This document shows, one piece after another, positions 6,911 through 13,571 of a stretch of 16,760 bases of DNA. The notes beneath the pieces were generated by a model, which saw only the letters and a program-made list of their open reading frames with translations, was not told where the DNA came from and made no database searches. Made by a program: the position numbers and the translations under genes. The number at the start of each line of letters is the position of its first letter. Within the stretch, counting starts at the first letter, position 1. Source of the stretch: an uncultured Bacteroidota bacterium (GTDB lineage Bacteria > Bacteroidota > Bacteroidia > Bacteroidales > SZUA-534); the NCBI GenBank assembly GCA_937900725.1, contig CALCFP010000168.1, positions 1-16,760 of the forward strand, given 5' to 3'.

Positions 6911-7492
6911 ATGGAACGAAGGATTTTGGGAATCGACCCAGGTACGAACATTATGGGCTACGGCGTAATCACAGCCGACGGAACCAAATTGAATTTGGAC
7001 ACAATGGGAGTGATTGTGCTGAATAAAATCACCGACCCGTATGTAAAATTGGCAACCATTCACGAGCGCATAATAAAACTTGTCGATGAGTTCCACCCCG
7101 ACGAATTTGCCATTGAGGCGCCATTCTTTGGGCAAAACGTGCAGTCGATGCTAAAGTTGGGAAGGGCGCAAGGTGTGGCTATTGCCGCAGCCATATCGCG
7201 TCAGATACCAATTGCCGAATATGCCCCGCGCAAAATAAAGATGGCCATTACGGGTAACGGCGATGCATCCAAGGAGCAGGTGGCCGGAATATTGCAAGGT
7301 ATGTTCAAGTTTGCCGATCTGCCTAAGAATCTTGATGCCACCGACGGATTGGCCGCTGCTGTCTGCCATTTCTACCAACAGGGCGGGCAGTTGAATAAAT
7401 TGGGGAATGTGGCTTCACTGTCAGGAAAGAGTGGCAGCAAATCGTGGGCCGACTTTGTAAGTAAAAACCCCGACAGGCTCATCGGCAAATAG
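6911..7492 (+). CDS. ruvC: Crossover junction endodeoxyribonuclease RuvC
   Basis: 193 aa from the ATG at 6911. It carries the RNase H-like Holliday-junction resolvase fold with its acidic catalytic set: D9 (ILGIDPGT), E69 (FAIEAPFFGQN), and D142/D145 (LDATDGLAAAVCHF), matching D7, E66, D138 and D141 of E. coli RuvC. The conserved stretch EYAPRKIKMAITGNGDASKEQV (103-124) is also present. It resolves Holliday junctions with the RuvAB motor. The C-terminal 30 residues (NVASLSGKSGSKSWADFVSK...) lie beyond the minimal fold and are common in Bacteroidota. An upstream in-frame TTG at 6881 overlaps the serS terminator and is not used. No clear promoter was found just upstream. Confidence 0.97.
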   Translation: MERRILGIDPGTNIMGYGVITADGTKLNLDTMGVIVLNKITDPYVKLATIHERIIKLVDEFHPDEFAIEAPFFGQNVQSMLKLGRAQGVAIAAAISRQIPIAEYAPRKIKMAITGNGDASKEQVAGILQGMFKFADLPKNLDATDGLAAAVCHFYQQGGQLNKLGNVASLSGKSGSKSWADFVSKNPDRLIGK

Positions 7493-7563
7493 TGCGTAGC
7501 ATTGCAACTGTCACAAAAAATACGTCTATTAATCATAAAGTAATTTGTTACAAATAGATAGAA

Positions 7564-7598
7564 GATGCATTCTAATTAAGGCATCCTTTATATCTTTG
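7564..7598 (+). promoter_or_regulatory. Promoter of the SLT-like gene, with an inverted repeat over the -33 region
   Basis: TATCTTTG (7591-7598) is a full match to the -7 consensus, 21 nt before the ATG at 7620. No TTTG stands at the expected -33 position; instead GATGC (7564-7568) and GCATC (7581-7585) form an inverted repeat with a 12-nt centre, which could be an operator. The -7 box is good evidence; the operator idea is weak. Confidence 0.55.
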
Positions 7599-7619
7599 TA
7601 TGGGAAAAACCTTTTTTCA

Positions 7620-8861
7620 ATGGTGAGACGCTTGCTAATAATATGCTTATTGTCCATATGCGCCGATGTGGTGGCCCAAACCGACATCAAGGCGGAGATG
7701 GAACAATTGGTGAATTACAGGCGGATGACCGACAAGAACAAGGTCACTTTCAAGAAACAGCGCCAGGAGCAGGTGGCCAAGTGGACGGAGGACAGCATTC
7801 CAGAAAATTTCCGTGTGCCTGTCGAACTCATCAGTTTCCGCAATGCTTCGGCCCGATATTACGCTTTGTACAATGTAAAATACAAGATGGGCGTCGGCTA
7901 TGTGCCGTCCGACCTTGTATCGCTTTACGAGCAGGAGGCGTGGCGGGCATACAAGAAGTACGGCGTCAACACGCCAAGCCTGAGCATAGTGCTTGCACAG
8001 CAGTTTACCGAATCGGCGTTCAATCCATACGTCAAGGGCGATAAGGGAAAGAGCATAGGCCTGCCGCAATTGTACCGCAAGACGGCCAAGATGCTTTACA
8101 GCACCGACAAGAATACGTGGAAGCAGTTTTTCGCCTTCAACAAAAAGGGCGAGCAGTATTTTTTAAGCCATCGGATGCAGATAAGGTTCCCGTTCGAGTT
8201 CCTGCCAAACATTAAAGGCTACGATGCCGAGCACAAACTCGAGGGCCTGAAGAACTACAACGGTTCGGGCGACGAGGCCTTTGCCTATGCCGAAAAGGTT
8301 ATGATGCGCAGTCTGATGTATGAGGAGCAGTTTGCGAAATACAGGGCGATACCTATTGATACGGCCAACTATCGGGAGAACCTGTTCGGACTGATAAATA
8401 TGACATTGCTCTGCCACGAGTTGCCCGAGTTGCCCGAGTCAACTCTCGACCAGATGTTCCGTAACATCATATCGGGCATCGACAACGGACAGATTAGGAA
8501 GGCTTTCATTGACAAGTACTACGTCAATGTTATGGAGGCGGACCCGTTGAGCATCGAGAACAAGGTAGAGTTCACCGTGCCAGCCACAGGTCAGGATTTC
8601 TACCTTCTGATTGAGGATGGTCACGTGCTGTACAATTATTTCGCTGATAACCAGCAAATGCTTGATGCGCTAAACGACCCGCAAAACAGCGAGTTCTATC
8701 TTTATTACAAGCAGGGAAAGAAGATTGTTAAGATAAGCAACTTTAAAGGTGTAGGCAACCGTACGGTTTATTCGAACGTCAAGCCAGGTGACAAGATATT
8801 CATTCCGCCAGGCACAATTCTCAAGTCGCCTGACACAAATCTTTCTATAATAATAAGATAA
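7620..8861 (+). CDS. Secreted lysozyme/SLT-like protein with LysM-like C-terminus
   Basis: 413 aa. It has an N-terminal signal peptide (MVRRLLIICLLSICADVVAQ, cleavage near residue 20), so it is exported. Residues 130-150 (TESAFNPYVKGDKGKSIGLP plus Q) resemble the catalytic region of Slt70-type lytic transglycosylases, with E131 in the place of the catalytic glutamate and GLPQ for the GLMQ motif. There is one extra residue between the two motifs and the usual serine after the catalytic loop is glycine. The C-terminus has VKPGDKIFIPP (387-397), like the second half of a LysM domain. It probably acts on or binds peptidoglycan in the periplasm; activity is unproven. The frame extends 25 codons upstream (TTG at 7545), but that segment contains the -7 box and lacks a signal peptide, so 7620 is chosen. 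It converges on rpoN with 6 nt between stops. Confidence 0.75.
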   Translation: MVRRLLIICLLSICADVVAQTDIKAEMEQLVNYRRMTDKNKVTFKKQRQEQVAKWTEDSIPENFRVPVELISFRNASARYYALYNVKYKMGVGYVPSDLVSLYEQEAWRAYKKYGVNTPSLSIVLAQQFTESAFNPYVKGDKGKSIGLPQLYRKTAKMLYSTDKNTWKQFFAFNKKGEQYFLSHRMQIRFPFEFLPNIKGYDAEHKLEGLKNYNGSGDEAFAYAEKVMMRSLMYEEQFAKYRAIPIDTANYRENLFGLINMTLLCHELPELPESTLDQMFRNIISGIDNGQIRKAFIDKYYVNVMEADPLSIENKVEFTVPATGQDFYLLIEDGHVLYNYFADNQQMLDALNDPQNSEFYLYYKQGKKIVKISNFKGVGNRTVYSNVKPGDKIFIPPGTILKSPDTNLSIIIR

Positions 8862-8867
8862 CAGCCG

Positions 8868-10313
8868 TTACAATTCCTTTCGCATACGGGCTACGGGGAT
8901 GCCGAGGCTTTCACGATATTTGGCCACTGTACGGCGTGCCACTTGATAGCCCTTGCCCTGAAGCACTGTGGCTAGCGCATCGTCGTTAAGCGGGTTCTGC
9001 TTGTCTTCGTTGTTGACGGCGTCTTCAAGTATGCTTTTCACTTCACGCACTGACACTTCCTCACCACTGTCGGTCTTTATGGAGTCGCTGAAGAACGATT
9101 TGAGCGGGAAGATTCCGAAATCGGTCATTATGTACTTGCTGTTGGCCACGCGCGATATGGTGCTGACATCGAGGCCAGTAATGTCGGCAATGTCTTTCAG
9201 TATCATCGGGCGTAGTTTGCATTCGTCGCCGTCAATAAAATAGTCGCGCTGATAGTTCACAATGGCCTGCATTGTTGAGAGCAGGGTAATCTTGCGTTGC
9301 TGAATGGCATCGATGAACCATTTGGCGGAATCAATCTTTTGCTTTACGAAGTTTATGGTTTCCTTGTCCTGCGGGGTGCGTTTGTTTTTTGTGGCCAGTT
9401 GCTCGAGCATATTGGAGTACGTACGGCTTATGCGCAAGTCGGGCGTATTATGCTCGTTTAGGATCACTTCCAATTGGTCGTCGTTGTTTTCAAGGATGAA
9501 ATCGGGTGTAATTGCCTGTGTTGTGTGTTCTTGCGGATTGGAGTAGCCTCCGCCAGGTTTGGGGTTCAGTTTGAGTATCTCGTCGAGGGCATCTTTCAGT
9601 TGCTGTTCGGTGGCGCCAGTGCGTTGCAGAATCTTGTCGTAATGCTTGCGCGAGAATTCGGTGAAGCACTTGTCGATGATTTTCATTGCGAGTTGCACTG
9701 ATTCAAGTGCCTGATTCTTGCGTTTTAGTTGTAGCATAAGGCATTCCTGCAAGGTCAGCGCACCGACGCCCGCAGGGTCGAAATCCTGTATGATGTCGAG
9801 GATGGCTCGCAGTTCATCTTCCGACACGTCGATGTTTTGCGTGAATGCCAAATCGTCGGAAATGGATTCTAGTTCGCGACGCAGGTATCCGTCGTCGTCA
9901 ATGTTTCCGATGATGTATTCTGCCAGTTTATGCTGTCGGTCGGTCATTTTGTGCACGCCCAGTTGGCTCAGTAGATTCTCGTGGAATGTAGGCCCTTGTG
10001 TGAGTGGCGTCTCGCGTACCTCGTCGTCGGGCGAGTAGTTGTTGGCGCGAGTCTTGTATGAAGGTATGTAGTCGTCGTCATTGATGTATCCTTCAAGCGA
10101 CAGTTCGTCTTGGTCCTTTTGCTCATCGGGAAGCGGTTCCTCGCCTTCTGCACGGCTGTCGAAATCGGCTTCCTCAAGTGCAGGATTCTCTTCTATCTCG
10201 CTTTTGATGCGTTGGTCGAGTTGCAGGATAGGCACCTCAAGCAGGCGGATTACCTGAATCTGCTGTGGAGTCAGTTTCTGAAGTAGTTTCTGTTGTAGAC
10301 TTTGTTTCAGCAT
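8868..10313 (-). CDS. rpoN: RNA polymerase sigma-54 factor
   Basis: 481 aa. Region I (1-47, MLKQSLQQKLLQKLTPQQIQ...) is the Gln/Leu-rich activator-interacting segment. It is followed by a very acidic linker (about 46-110, with DDDY and several E/D clusters), the core-binding domain, the helix-turn-helix region (LKDIADITGLDVSTISRVAN, ...KYIMTDFGIFPLKSFFS), and the RpoN box ARRTVAKYRE at 459-468, which contacts the -24 promoter element. It directs core RNA polymerase to -24/-12 promoters that need an enhancer-binding ATPase; no such activator is in this window. The frame extends 20 codons further upstream (to 10373), but the predicted promoter at 10364-10331 lies inside that extension, so the ATG at 10313 is used. 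The gene follows asnS on the same strand, beyond a terminator. Confidence 0.97.
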   Translation of the reverse strand: MLKQSLQQKLLQKLTPQQIQVIRLLEVPILQLDQRIKSEIEENPALEEADFDSRAEGEEPLPDEQKDQDELSLEGYINDDDYIPSYKTRANNYSPDDEVRETPLTQGPTFHENLLSQLGVHKMTDRQHKLAEYIIGNIDDDGYLRRELESISDDLAFTQNIDVSEDELRAILDIIQDFDPAGVGALTLQECLMLQLKRKNQALESVQLAMKIIDKCFTEFSRKHYDKILQRTGATEQQLKDALDEILKLNPKPGGGYSNPQEHTTQAITPDFILENNDDQLEVILNEHNTPDLRISRTYSNMLEQLATKNKRTPQDKETINFVKQKIDSAKWFIDAIQQRKITLLSTMQAIVNYQRDYFIDGDECKLRPMILKDIADITGLDVSTISRVANSKYIMTDFGIFPLKSFFSDSIKTDSGEEVSVREVKSILEDAVNNEDKQNPLNDDALATVLQGKGYQVARRTVAKYRESLGIPVARMRKEL

Positions 10314-10330
10314 AATCACCAATAATAATC

Positions 10331-10364
10331 GCAAGATACTTATTTTATCAGCCCATAACAAAAA
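10331..10364 (-). promoter_or_regulatory. Predicted promoter of rpoN
   Basis: The minus strand reads TTTTTG (10364-10359), 20 nt, then TATCTTGC (10338-10331), close to TAnnTTTG with two mismatches at its end. The start point would be near 10325, about 12 nt before the rpoN ATG. This supports independent transcription of rpoN after asnS is terminated. Confidence 0.55.
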
Positions 10365-10395
10365 GACGGCCAAATAGAGGTGGATGTCACACTAT

Positions 10396-10419
10396 TTTTT
10401 CGATAATGTCATCGAAAAA
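10396..10419. other. 9-bp hairpin between asnS and rpoN
   Basis: TTTTTCGAT (10396-10404) pairs perfectly with ATCGAAAAA (10411-10419) across a 6-nt loop. It lies between the asnS terminator and the rpoN promoter, and could be a second terminator-like barrier or a protein-binding site upstream of rpoN. Confidence 0.5.
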
Positions 10420-10431
10420 TCAGAATGAAGA

Positions 10432-10466
10432 ATAAAAATAAAGCCATTCCGAAAAGGAATGGCTTT
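10432..10466 (-). terminator. Intrinsic terminator after asnS
   Basis: Positions 10440-10450 (AAAGCCATTCC) pair perfectly over 11 bp with 10456-10466, 5-nt loop. On the minus strand the stem is followed by TATTTTTATT. It starts 28 nt after the asnS stop. Confidence 0.88.
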
Positions 10467-10493
10467 TGAAATATGTCAGTAAATGATTGTCTG

Positions 10494-11918
10494 TTAGAAA
10501 TCTGCGTTCTTTGGAGTACGTGGGAAAGGAATCACGTCGCGGATGTTGGCCATACCAGTCACAAACAGCATAAGGCGCTCGAAACCGAGTCCGAAGCCTG
10601 CGTGCGGGCAACTGCCAAATTTGCGGGTGTCGAGATACCACCACATATCCTTCATTGGGATGTTGCGCTCGTTTATCTCGTTGATGAGTTTGTCGTATGA
10701 TTCCTCGCGTACCGAACCGCCGATTATCTCGCCAATCTGTGGGAACAAGACGTCGGTGCCTTGAACGGTTTCGGCCATTTCCTTGCCGTTGTACACAGGT
10801 TTCTTCTCATCTATCTTCATATAGAATGCCTTTATGGCTTTCGGGTAGTTGGTCATAATCACAGGCTTCTTGAAGTATTCTTCAACCAGGTAGCGTTCGT
10901 GTTCTGAAGCCAGGTCGTCGCCCCAATTGCAAGGGAATTCGAACTTGCGACCGTTCTTGATGGCCTCTTGCAGAATCTCGATGCCTTTTGTGTAAGGCAG
11001 ATGCACGAATTCAGTGTTTACGACGCTGTTGAGGCGTTCAAGCAGGCCTTTGTCAATCATCTTGTTAAGGAAGTTGAGGTCGTCTTGGCAGTTGTCGAGA
11101 GCCCATTTCACGCAATACTTGATGAATTCTTCTTCAAGGGCCATAAGGTCGTCCATATCGTAGAAGCAGATTTCAGGCTCAATCATCCAGAATTCGGCCA
11201 AGTGGCGAGGGGTGTTTGAGTTTTCGGCGCGGAAGGTTGGGCCGAAAGTGTAAATCTGTCCAAGGGCGGTTGCGCCGAGTTCGCCTTCAAGTTGTCCGCT
11301 CACGGTTAGCGAAGCCTGTTTCCCGAAGAAGTCGTCGTCATATATTATGGAGCCTTTCTCGTCCTTTTTCAGGTCGTAAAGGTTCTTGGTTGTAACTTGG
11401 AACATTTGTCCGGCACCCTCGCAGTCGCTTGCTGTGATGAGTGGGGTGTGGAAGTAGAAGAAACCCTTGTCGTGGAAGAACTTGTGGATAGCAAAAGCCA
11501 TGTTGTGGCGGATGCGCATCACTGCGCCAAAAGTGTTGGTGCGAAGGCGCATGTGTGCGTATTGGCGCATATATTCCATGCTTTGGCCTTTCTTCTGCAT
11601 TGGATAGTCGGCAGGGCAGTCGCCAAACAGTTTTATCTCCTTGGCTTGAATCTCGACGCTTTGTCCCGAACCTTGGCTTTCAACCAGTTTGCCGGCAACG
11701 CAGATGCAGGCGCCGGTGGTTATCTGCTTCATCAGTTCCTCGTCGAAGTTGGCCACGTCGGCAACTATTTGGACGTTATTGATTGTTGAGCCGTCGTTCA
11801 AGGCTATGAAAACCACAGTCTTGCTGTCGCGTTTGGTGCGCACCCAGCCCATTGCCACCACGTCGGAGCCAACGACTCCCGACTTCAGTATGTCAACAAC
11901 TTTTGTTCTCTTTTGCAT
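10494..11918 (-). CDS. asnS: Asparagine--tRNA ligase
   Basis: 474 aa class IIb synthetase. Residues about 1-115 form the OB-fold anticodon-binding domain (VVAMGWVRTKRDSKTVVFIALNDGS). The catalytic domain has motif 2 FRAENSNTPRHLAEFWMIE (229-247) and motif 3 GFGLGFERLMLFVTGMANIRD (441-461). The combination EN(S)NTPRHL with the late IPFPRTP identifies AsnRS rather than AspRS. It attaches asparagine to tRNA-Asn, so direct asparaginylation should operate in this organism. Its start ATG at 11918 is preceded by more than 400 nt without an intact gene. The asnS promoter was not identified with confidence; the best -7-like matches (minus strand TAAATTCG about 50 nt upstream) are imperfect. Confidence 0.97.
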   Translation of the reverse strand: MQKRTKVVDILKSGVVGSDVVAMGWVRTKRDSKTVVFIALNDGSTINNVQIVADVANFDEELMKQITTGACICVAGKLVESQGSGQSVEIQAKEIKLFGDCPADYPMQKKGQSMEYMRQYAHMRLRTNTFGAVMRIRHNMAFAIHKFFHDKGFFYFHTPLITASDCEGAGQMFQVTTKNLYDLKKDEKGSIIYDDDFFGKQASLTVSGQLEGELGATALGQIYTFGPTFRAENSNTPRHLAEFWMIEPEICFYDMDDLMALEEEFIKYCVKWALDNCQDDLNFLNKMIDKGLLERLNSVVNTEFVHLPYTKGIEILQEAIKNGRKFEFPCNWGDDLASEHERYLVEEYFKKPVIMTNYPKAIKAFYMKIDEKKPVYNGKEMAETVQGTDVLFPQIGEIIGGSVREESYDKLINEINERNIPMKDMWWYLDTRKFGSCPHAGFGLGFERLMLFVTGMANIRDVIPFPRTPKNADF

Positions 11919-12085
11919 ATCATTTGTCTTTTATGTGTTCTGTTTTTTGCGACTGCGAATTTATTGCATTTTTTTGTCGAAATGGAATTTAAATGCAACT
12001 TATCTGCGGGTTTTAAACGGCTTTTTCAGTTAAGATGGCTTCTTGTTTCGCGATGCGGAGGCTTTGGGTGCAAATATTGACTGCG
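11919..12085. other. asnS leader region
   Basis: About 170 bases upstream of asnS with no credible coding frame. The region probably holds the asnS promoter. It ends where homology to the DUF4143-type ATPase gene starts at about 12086, which marks one edge of the accessory segment. Confidence 0.4.
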
Positions 12086-12201
12086 GAAAAACAAATTGAG
12101 AATGTGGCAAATGGCATTATTGTCCGCGATAACACAGAAGTGGGGCACGGCATCATTGTCCATCTTTGGATGTTTGGCTGAGTTATCAAGGGTGTTCCTA
12201 C
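12086..12201 (+). pseudogene. 3'-end remnant of a second DUF4143-type ATPase gene
   Basis: This stretch matches the last ~30 codons and the ~10 bases after the stop of the intact ATPase gene (13436-13551). Bases 12091-12178 differ from 13441-13528 at only 7 of 88 positions. Translated in the matching frame it reads QIENVANGIIVRDNTEVGHG, then IIVHLWMFG and TGA; the intact protein has QIENVANGFIVRDDIEVGHG, then IVVPLWMFGMSY. A one-base deletion after GGC creates the early stop. Upstream of about 12086 no similarity remains: the translated frame there (RRLWVQILTA) is unrelated to the family. The fragment cannot make the protein. It is evidence that a paralogous gene once ended here, beside asnS. 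Confidence 0.85.
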
Positions 12202-12278
12202 TGAAAACCTTTACCGAAACGGGCAAAAGTTTTCATCAGAAACAACATGGCTTGCTATATTTTTTCCATGTTCTTGCA

Positions 12279-12298
12279 AAATCTCCCCCAATGAGTGA
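12279..12298. repeat. 20-bp repeat AAATCTCCCCCAATGAGTGA, copy 1
   Basis: Identical to 12311-12330, with start-to-start spacing 32 bp. The run of five C residues makes it stand out in an AT-rich region. It lies between the ATPase remnant and the intact gene. No third copy was seen in the window. Confidence 0.9.
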
Positions 12299-12310
12299 CT
12301 TTTTTTATCG

Positions 12311-12330
12311 AAATCTCCCCCAATGAGTGA
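12311..12330. repeat. 20-bp repeat AAATCTCCCCCAATGAGTGA, copy 2
   Basis: Second identical copy, ending 8 bp before the -7 box of the ATPase gene, so it covers the position where a -33 element would be. It also contains the ATG at 12323 that would give a longer form of the ATPase. Confidence 0.9.
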
Positions 12331-12338
12331 TATTTTAG

Positions 12339-12346
12339 TATTTTTG
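12339..12346 (+). promoter_or_regulatory. -7 promoter element of the ATPase gene
   Basis: TATTTTTG is a full match to TAnnTTTG. The start point would be near 12352, about 13 nt before the ATG at 12365. There is no TTTG at -33; that position falls in the C-rich 20-bp repeat, which suggests control by a protein that binds the repeat. Confidence 0.55.
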
Positions 12347-12364
12347 TACATAAAATTGAAATAT

Positions 12365-13540
12365 ATGTTGGACAATAGTCTATATGAATATATGAATTCC
12401 ATGCTGAAGCAAACGCCTGTCAGCATGAAGCGATACTTGTATAATACAATTGCATGGGATGCACGAATGGTAGGAATTGTAGGACCTAGAGGTGTTGGTA
12501 AATCCACCATGATATTACAGTACATCCTATCCCAAACAGACAAAAGAAATATGCTTTACGTGTCTGCTGATAACATATATTTCTCTACACATACAATTGT
12601 AGAAACCGCAGACAATTTTGTAAAGGAAGGTGGCGAACATCTTTTTATTGATGAAGTTCACAAATACAAAAATTGGTCGAAAGAATTGAAACAGATATAC
12701 GATGTATATCCAAAATTAAAAATAGTGTTCACAGGCTCATCGGTGTTGGACATACAAAAAGGCGAAGCGGATTTGAGCAGACGAACATTAATGTACACAT
12801 TGCAAGGACTTTCGTTTCGTGAATATCTTGAATTGTTTCATGGCATTCAGGGCAAATACTACTCGTTAGGCGAAATATTAAATCATCAGGTTTCCGTCCC
12901 TGAATTGGAGCATCCTCTACCATTATTTCGCGACTACCTTAAGAGGGGCTATTATCCTTTTGCCAAAGAATTTGGTTTTGAGACCCGAATGCAACAGGTT
13001 ATTAATCAAACCATTGAAACTGACATTGCACAATATGCCGATATGAAAGCATCAACTGCAAGGAAACTAAAGCAAATGCTTGGCGTAATAGCAGGCTTAG
13101 CACCTTACAAGCCTAATGCAGACAATTTAGCCAGGGAATTATCTGTTAGCAAGAATAATGTGCCAGATTATTTGGTGTACCTTGAAATGGCAGGAATGAT
13201 TGGTCAATTACGTGACGACACAGGAGGAATGCGAGGACTTGGCAAGATAGAAAAAGTATATATCGACAACCCAAGTTTAATGACCGTTTTGGCAGGTGGC
13301 AACCCTGATGCCGGCAACATAAGGGAGACTTTCTTTTATAACCAAATGAGAGTACACAACGACATTATTTCCTCTCGCTATTCTGACTTTTGCATTGATA
13401 CATTCACGTTTGAGATTGGTGGCAAAAAGAAAGGGAAAAAACAAATTGAGAATGTGGCAAATGGCTTTATTGTCCGCGATGATATTGAAGTGGGGCACGG
13501 CATCGTTGTCCCTCTTTGGATGTTTGGCATGAGTTATTAA
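12365..13540 (+). CDS. AAA_14/DUF4143-type ATP-binding protein
   Basis: 391 aa from the ATG at 12365. Walker A is GPRGVGKST (40-48), Walker B HLFIDEVHK (92-100), and the sensor-like TGSS is at 123-126. SRRTLMYTLQGLSFREY (138-154) is the segment after the P-loop domain that is conserved in this family. A winged-helix-like part (about 252-285) is followed by a C-terminal domain with the family's closing pattern (TFEIGGKKKGKKQIENVANG, ending PLWMFGMSY). Such proteins are abundant and multi-copy in Bacteroidales; their biological role is not established. A longer form from 12323 is rejected because the -7 box would lie inside it. The gene is more AT-rich than its neighbours and sits beside a remnant of a relative, so horizontal acquisition or paralogue turnover is likely. 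Confidence 0.9.
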   Translation: MLDNSLYEYMNSMLKQTPVSMKRYLYNTIAWDARMVGIVGPRGVGKSTMILQYILSQTDKRNMLYVSADNIYFSTHTIVETADNFVKEGGEHLFIDEVHKYKNWSKELKQIYDVYPKLKIVFTGSSVLDIQKGEADLSRRTLMYTLQGLSFREYLELFHGIQGKYYSLGEILNHQVSVPELEHPLPLFRDYLKRGYYPFAKEFGFETRMQQVINQTIETDIAQYADMKASTARKLKQMLGVIAGLAPYKPNADNLARELSVSKNNVPDYLVYLEMAGMIGQLRDDTGGMRGLGKIEKVYIDNPSLMTVLAGGNPDAGNIRETFFYNQMRVHNDIISSRYSDFCIDTFTFEIGGKKKGKKQIENVANGFIVRDDIEVGHGIVVPLWMFGMSY

Positions 13541-13543
13541 GGG

Positions 13544-13558
13544 TATTCCTAAGGAATA
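13544..13558. repeat. 15-bp palindrome after the ATPase stop codon
   Basis: TATTCCT-A-AGGAATA, a perfect 7+1+7 inverted repeat starting 4 nt after the stop. The homology with the upstream remnant runs through the left arm (GTTCCTA there) and stops at the right arm, so the break in homology falls at the palindrome centre. Confidence 0.75.
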
Positions 13559-13571
13559 GTGTAGGCAAAAT

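Noticed and set aside
7545..7619. TTG start giving 25 extra residues on the SLT-like protein
   Set aside because: The segment contains TATCTTTG, and the signal peptide starts at 7620.
8416..8440. 9-bp tandem repeat GAGTTGCCC within the SLT-like gene
   Set aside because: Only two units, encoding ELPELPE in frame; ordinary coding variation.
12279..12330. Short CRISPR-like array
   Set aside because: Only two repeats with a 12-nt spacer and no cas gene; this is too short for a CRISPR array.
12323..12364. Upstream ATG of the ATPase gene (14 extra residues)
   Set aside because: The -7 element at 12339-12346 lies within this segment, so a transcript from that promoter would not include the ATG.
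12211..12543. Minus-strand frame of 110 codons over the ATPase 5' region
   Set aside because: It overlaps the coding start of the ATPase on the other strand, has no domain, and crosses the repeats and promoter. Only its SLGEIL peptide was kept as a weak finding.
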